A model generated the notes under the pieces. The model searched no databases. It was given only the letters and a program-made list of their open reading frames with translations, and was not told where the DNA came from. Both the position numbers and the translations under genes were made by a program. Of a stretch of 9,231 bases of DNA, positions 6,270-9,231 are shown one piece after another. Within the stretch, counting starts at the first letter, position 1; each line of letters begins with the position of its first letter. Origin of the DNA: Chloroflexota bacterium (lineage in GTDB: Bacteria > Chloroflexota > Chloroflexia > JAMDCE01); contig JAMDCE010000367.1 in the NCBI GenBank assembly GCA_023489135.1, forward strand, positions 1-9,231. Reading direction: 5' to 3'.

Positions 6270-7160
6270 GTGAAGAAAGGCATTTGCCAGTTGTCTTTTC
6301 CCGAGACTATGAGTGTGCGCCAGTGCCTGGAACTAGCGCGAGATGCTGGCTTCGATGGCGTCGAGCTTGCGCCGGCCGAGGGTCATAGTAGAGCGGGTGA
6401 GTCTCCCACCAGCGTCACCGGAAAACTAGGGCTGGACACTTATCGCAACGATGACTTCAACCTGGAGTCGAGCGACGAGGAGCTTCGCGCCATCGGAGCC
6501 TTGGCCTCTGAGATCGGAGTGGAGATTCCCAGCGTTCTGGCTGTTCAGTCCTTCGTCTATCCTCTTACCGTGGCGGACGAGGCCGAGCGCGCCAGGAACA
6601 TTGAATTCTTGCGCAAAACGGTGTGGGCGGCCCACCTGGTCGGGGCTGGTAGCGTGCTAGTGATTCCCGGAGTGGTGACAGAGGCTGACTCCTACGACGA
6701 CGTCTATCGACGGTCGCAAGACAGCCTCCGCCAGTTGGCTCCCTACGCCGAGGAGCTGCGGGTTCATCTGGCGGTTGAAGACGTCTGGAACCGATTCCTG
6801 CTCAGCCCCTTGGAGATGGCTCGATTTGTGGACGAGATCAACAGCCCCTTCGTGGGCGTTCATTTTGACGTGGCCAATTGCCTTCCCTTTGGTTATCCTC
6901 AGCATTGGATTCGAATCCTCAATAAGCGCCTGCGCAAGATCCATTTCAAAGATTTCCTCGTCGATGTTGGCAACATCCTTGGCTTTGTTCCCCTTCTCCA
7001 CGGTGACGTCAACTGGCCCGAGGTAATGAAAGCCATCAAAGAAATTGGCTATGATGGCTACGTTATTACCGAGGTGGTGCCACCGCCACGCTTCAACCCC
7101 GAGAGCGCCGTGTACGAAACAGCCCATGCTCTCGACTCCATTCTCAATACCTGGGGATAG
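6270..7160 (+). CDS. Sugar phosphate isomerase/epimerase, xylose-isomerase-like TIM barrel
   Basis: This 296-residue protein of the AP-endonuclease-2 / xylose-isomerase-like superfamily probably isomerises or epimerises a small sugar or polyol, possibly phosphorylated, using one divalent metal. The four expected metal ligands are present in the expected order: Glu170 (HLAVEDVWN), Asp200 (VGVHFDVAN), His225 (KIHFKDF) and Glu268 (YVITEV). The N-terminal strand KKGICQLSFPETMS with ARDAGFDGVELA and the late GDVNWPEVMKAIKEIGYDG segment are typical of the L-ribulose-5-phosphate 3-epimerase (UlaE) and D-psicose 3-epimerase-like branch. Length is normal. The start is GTG behind AAGGAGGT. It is the last gene of the same-strand group and converges with the pdxR gene. 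Which sugar it acts on is not evident. Confidence 0.88.
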   Translation: MKKGICQLSFPETMSVRQCLELARDAGFDGVELAPAEGHSRAGESPTSVTGKLGLDTYRNDDFNLESSDEELRAIGALASEIGVEIPSVLAVQSFVYPLTVADEAERARNIEFLRKTVWAAHLVGAGSVLVIPGVVTEADSYDDVYRRSQDSLRQLAPYAEELRVHLAVEDVWNRFLLSPLEMARFVDEINSPFVGVHFDVANCLPFGYPQHWIRILNKRLRKIHFKDFLVDVGNILGFVPLLHGDVNWPEVMKAIKEIGYDGYVITEVVPPPRFNPESAVYETAHALDSILNTWG

Positions 7161-7435
7161 AGAGTGACGAATTGAGACCCCTCTAATATCAACTGCCAAA
7201 GGACAGGTCCTAATTGGCGAAGAAGGGCACCAGCCTGCGTAGGCGCCTATGCATTTGCTTCAGTTGCATAAAGTCTTGCCCGGTTGGACGCTAGCAGCTC
7301 TTGCGATAACTCAACGCTCGAATCCACAGATGTACTTAGAGAATATCCCTTCCTGCCGGCTTACAAACGAACCTAGCGCCCCGTCATCCGCACTCGAGAA
7401 CGAGTTAGTAAGGTCGGGCGGCGTCGCCTGGAACG
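7161..7435. other. Intergenic region between convergent genes
   Basis: This 275-base gap separates the isomerase stop from the pdxR stop. It holds small hairpins: gcct/aggc at 7233-7244, tatgca/tgcata at 7248-7270, and actcg/cgagt over a 4-nt loop at 7392-7405. None has a T-run on either strand, so I see no intrinsic terminator and no gene. Confidence 0.55.
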
Positions 7436-8893
7436 CTACGATTTCACCAGGTCAGCCAAACGGGAGATGCCCTCACCCACACGCCGCTCGTCCATCCCAC
7501 CGAATCCAAGAACTAACCCCGGCGTATCGTGCTGGCGGAGAAAACACTGTCCAGCCGGGTATACGCCAACCCCAATTTCTGCGGCTCTTAACACCAGTTC
7601 ATTCTCGTCGACATCAGCGCGCAGCCAGACAAGGATATGCAGGCCTCCACTGGAGGGTGCCAGATCTACCCGGCCCGGCAGGTGCTCTCTTATAGCATCC
7701 AGGAGGGCATCGCGTCGGACCCGGTAGAAGTCCCGCATGCGCCGGATATGGCGCTCGAAGTGGCCTTCCGCGAGGAAAGCGGCTACAACACGTTGCTCCA
7801 GGATAGGAGTTTGGCGATCGGCGAGGTCCTTGGAGGCTGCAAATGGGGCAACGAGGTCCGGCGGGAGGATGGCGTATCCGACTCTCAGCCCGGGGAACAG
7901 CACGTTTGAGAAGGTGCCGAGATACACCACGGAGCCCGAGCGATCCAACCCCTGTAGCGCTGGAATCAACCGTCCCTCCCCGGGTAAGTCGCCGTCGTAG
8001 TCATCCTCGAGCAAAAGGACACCGCGGTCTGCCGCCCAGGCAAGTAGCGCCAAGCGGCGGCCGAGGCTCATTGTCGCGCCAGTGGGAAACTGATGGGACG
8101 GGGAGACTAAAGCCGCCCTGGCACCGCGCTCGGGTAGTTCATCGACCAGCAATCCCTGTTCATCCACGCCAACTGGCAATAGCCGGGCGCCATGCGCGGC
8201 GAAGAGCCTGTGCGCGGGCGGGTACCCGGGGTCCTCTAATACCACAGCCTGTTCCTTGTCCAACCATAGTCTAGCCAGTAGGTCCAGTGCTTGCTGGGTG
8301 CCGTTCACCACAACTACCTGTTCGGCACCACACTGCACCCCTCGCGAACGGGCGAGATACTTGGCCACGCTTTCCCGGAGTGGCCTGTAACCGGCTGGAT
8401 CACCGTAGCCCACGCCTACGGCGCCCATCCTTTGCCACTCCCGCGCCAGGATTCTACGCCAAAGGGACCAAGGGAAGGCCTCCCAGGCTCCTGATCCTGG
8501 TCGGAAATCGTACTGGAGCGGCCCGACGGCGCTTGGCTCCGGTGGATGGCAGCTTGCAACCCTTGCGGCCCAAGCTGCCAACTTGCGCTCAGTACCGCGC
8601 GACTCCCCGATGACCGCCGGTATCTCGCCGCCGGCAGGCAGGTGGGGTAGGCGGCTTGACACGTAGGTGCCGGAGCCGTGCCTCCCCTCCAGATACTCAT
8701 CGGCCAGAAGTTCCTCATAAGCGTTGACGATGGTGTTGCGCGAAACCCCGAGATGTGCCGCAAGATCTCTACTGGAGGGCAGCCGCACACCTGGCTCTAG
8801 ATGGCCAGCAATGATGGCCTCGCGTAGCTGTCGGGCAATGTGCCGGTATACCGGGACATCCCCCGATCGTTCTACCTTCAATAGCAAGTCCAT
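7436..8893 (-). CDS. pdxR: MocR-family transcriptional regulator PdxR (GntR HTH fused to aminotransferase-like domain)
   Basis: An N-terminal GntR winged helix (LPSSRDLAAHLGVSRNTIVNAYEEL and EGRHGSGTYV, about residues 15-80) is joined by a linker to a fold-type I aminotransferase-like domain. PdxR proteins sense pyridoxal phosphate and control the PLP synthase genes; here it is divergent from pdxS. Domain motifs include VVVNGTQQALDLLARL, EDPGYPPAHRLF, VSPSHQFPTGATMSLGRR, LLEDDYDGD and SGGLHILVWL. The segment that normally reads GTFSK carries GTFSNVLFPGLRVGY, so the PLP-binding Lys is Asn (codon AAC at 7906-7904). The usual EFRY-like stretch after DYD is also altered (DLPGEG). I choose ATG at 8893 because GGAG lies 6 bases upstream (485 residues). 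A GTG at 8905 would add 4 residues but overlaps that site. The family is certain; the gene name rests on context. Confidence 0.88.
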   Translation of the reverse strand: MDLLLKVERSGDVPVYRHIARQLREAIIAGHLEPGVRLPSSRDLAAHLGVSRNTIVNAYEELLADEYLEGRHGSGTYVSSRLPHLPAGGEIPAVIGESRGTERKLAAWAARVASCHPPEPSAVGPLQYDFRPGSGAWEAFPWSLWRRILAREWQRMGAVGVGYGDPAGYRPLRESVAKYLARSRGVQCGAEQVVVVNGTQQALDLLARLWLDKEQAVVLEDPGYPPAHRLFAAHGARLLPVGVDEQGLLVDELPERGARAALVSPSHQFPTGATMSLGRRLALLAWAADRGVLLLEDDYDGDLPGEGRLIPALQGLDRSGSVVYLGTFSNVLFPGLRVGYAILPPDLVAPFAASKDLADRQTPILEQRVVAAFLAEGHFERHIRRMRDFYRVRRDALLDAIREHLPGRVDLAPSSGGLHILVWLRADVDENELVLRAAEIGVGVYPAGQCFLRQHDTPGLVLGFGGMDERRVGEGISRLADLVKS

Positions 8894-8899
8894 CTTATT

Positions 8900-8903
8900 C
8901 TCC
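8900..8903 (-). promoter_or_regulatory. Ribosome binding site for pdxR
   Basis: GGAG on the minus strand is 6 bases before ATG 8893. It overlaps the alternative GTG at 8905-8903, which has only a weak AAGG further upstream. Confidence 0.5.
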
Positions 8904-8919
8904 ACAGAATTGGTACCTT

Positions 8920-8925
8920 ATTATC
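8920..8925 (-). promoter_or_regulatory. Candidate -10 box of pdxR
   Basis: GATAAT on the minus strand matches TATAAT at 5 of 6 positions and is 26 bases before the ATG. The -35 position at 17 bases (TAGCAC, 8948-8943) is poor and overlaps the operator candidate, as expected for an autoregulated promoter. Confidence 0.4.
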
Positions 8926-8930
8926 GCGCA

Positions 8931-8957
8931 GAAGTGGCTCTTGTGCTAGTCCACTTT
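8931..8957. promoter_or_regulatory. Candidate PdxR operator in the pdxR-pdxS intergenic region
   Basis: Read on the minus strand, 8957-8947 is AAAGTGGACTA. This fits exactly the PdxR motif AAAGTGGW(-/T)CTA that I recall from corynebacteria. A second, weaker relative, GAAGTGGCTCT, is on the plus strand at 8931-8941. The two form an inverted pair AAGTGG-N13-CCACTT (8932-8956). The pair covers the likely -35 region of pdxR and lies about 50 bases upstream of the pdxS -35. Confidence 0.55.
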
Positions 8958-8962
8958 CTCCG

Positions 8963-9038
8963 CTACATTTAGATTTGAAGTGCCGGGCGGCCCAGACGTC
9001 TTACCTTGCTTCTTGGGTCCGCAAATAGTAAAATGTAG
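8963..9038. repeat. 8-bp inverted repeat flanking the pdxS promoter
   Basis: ctacattt (8963-8970) and aaatgtag (9031-9038) are perfect reverse complements 68 bases apart. The right half overlaps the last four bases of the -10 box. It could be a second pair of regulator half-sites allowing looping, or chance. Confidence 0.35.
9006..9034 (+). promoter_or_regulatory. Promoter of pdxS
   Basis: TTGCTT (9006-9011), 17 bases, then TAAAAT (9029-9034), a 5-of-6 match to the -10 consensus. The -35 is weak, which suits a promoter that needs an activator. Transcription would begin near 9041, leaving a leader of about 30 nt. Confidence 0.55.
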
Positions 9039-9069
9039 TGTACAGAGCCAGCATTAAGGAGGAATCCAA

Positions 9070-9231
9070 ATGGAGAAATCGACGTGGGCGACGAAGAAGG
9101 GGTTAGCGCAGATGCTCAAAGGCGGGGTGATAATGGATGTCGTGACCGCCGAGCATGCCAAGATAGCGGAGGAAGCTGGAGCTTGTGCGGTGATGGCTTT
9201 GGAGAGAGTGCCAGCCGACATTAGGGCGCAA
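9070..9231 (+). CDS. pdxS: Pyridoxal 5'-phosphate synthase subunit PdxS, N-terminal part
   Basis: The first 54 residues of PdxS (Pdx1), the lyase subunit that makes PLP from ribose 5-phosphate, glyceraldehyde 3-phosphate and PdxT-derived ammonia. The near-invariant [21 protein letters not shown] and [14 protein letters not shown] segments are present. Asp23 in GGVIMDV matches the conserved active-site Asp near position 24 in other bacteria; the two catalytic lysines lie beyond the window. AAGGAGG (9056-9062) is 7 bases before ATG 9070. The gene runs off the right edge; pdxT may follow. Divergent pdxR and the operator candidates between them point to PLP-responsive control. Confidence 0.95.
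   Translation, partial: MEKSTWATKKGLAQMLKGGVIMDVVTAEHAKIAEEAGACAVMALERVPADIRAQ

Noticed and set aside
7392..7405. Bidirectional terminator between the isomerase and pdxR
   Set aside because: The stem is only 5 bp and no T-run follows on either strand.

Overview
The window reads as accessory chromosome from an uncultured bacterium, most likely a member of the Chloroflexota. This placement is an inference. It rests on a Tat-type lipoprotein with a long Ala/Thr/Pro linker after the lipobox, palindromic repeats scattered between genes, moderately high GC, and a MocR-type PdxR divergent from pdxS. Nothing in the window fixes the taxon.

Layout: the 3' end of an ABC transporter permease of the nitrate/sulfonate/taurine type (2-412) opens the window. 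A gene-free stretch of about 980 bases follows, with inverted repeats and candidate promoters. Next come five same-strand genes: a substrate-binding lipoprotein (1394-2683), a creatininase-family amidohydrolase (2918-3721), an M20 metallopeptidase/deacylase (4009-5169, TTG start), an alpha/beta hydrolase broken by one in-frame amber codon (5284-6090), and a xylose-isomerase-like TIM-barrel isomerase/epimerase (6270-7160, GTG start). These genes are 110-290 bases apart, and some gaps are filled with hairpins and copies of a palindromic repeat. They may act together: the transporter would import a small organic nitrogen or amide compound, and the metallohydrolases would open amide bonds. The substrate cannot be read from the sequence.

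The right end is a vitamin B6 module: a MocR/GntR-type regulator on the minus strand (pdxR, 8893-7436) and, divergent from it, the start of pdxS (9070 to the window end). The intergenic region holds a pdxS promoter and an exact match, as I recall the motif, to the actinobacterial PdxR operator. The regulator has Asn where MocR proteins normally carry the PLP-binding Lys.

Most worth a second look: the Lys-to-Asn change in PdxR, the 71-bp-period palindromic array at 3770-3967 with dispersed copies at 582-640 and 6113-6125, the lone amber codon in an otherwise intact hydrolase, and the abrupt codon-usage switch inside the permease. I did not find an obvious undescribed defence or mobile system.
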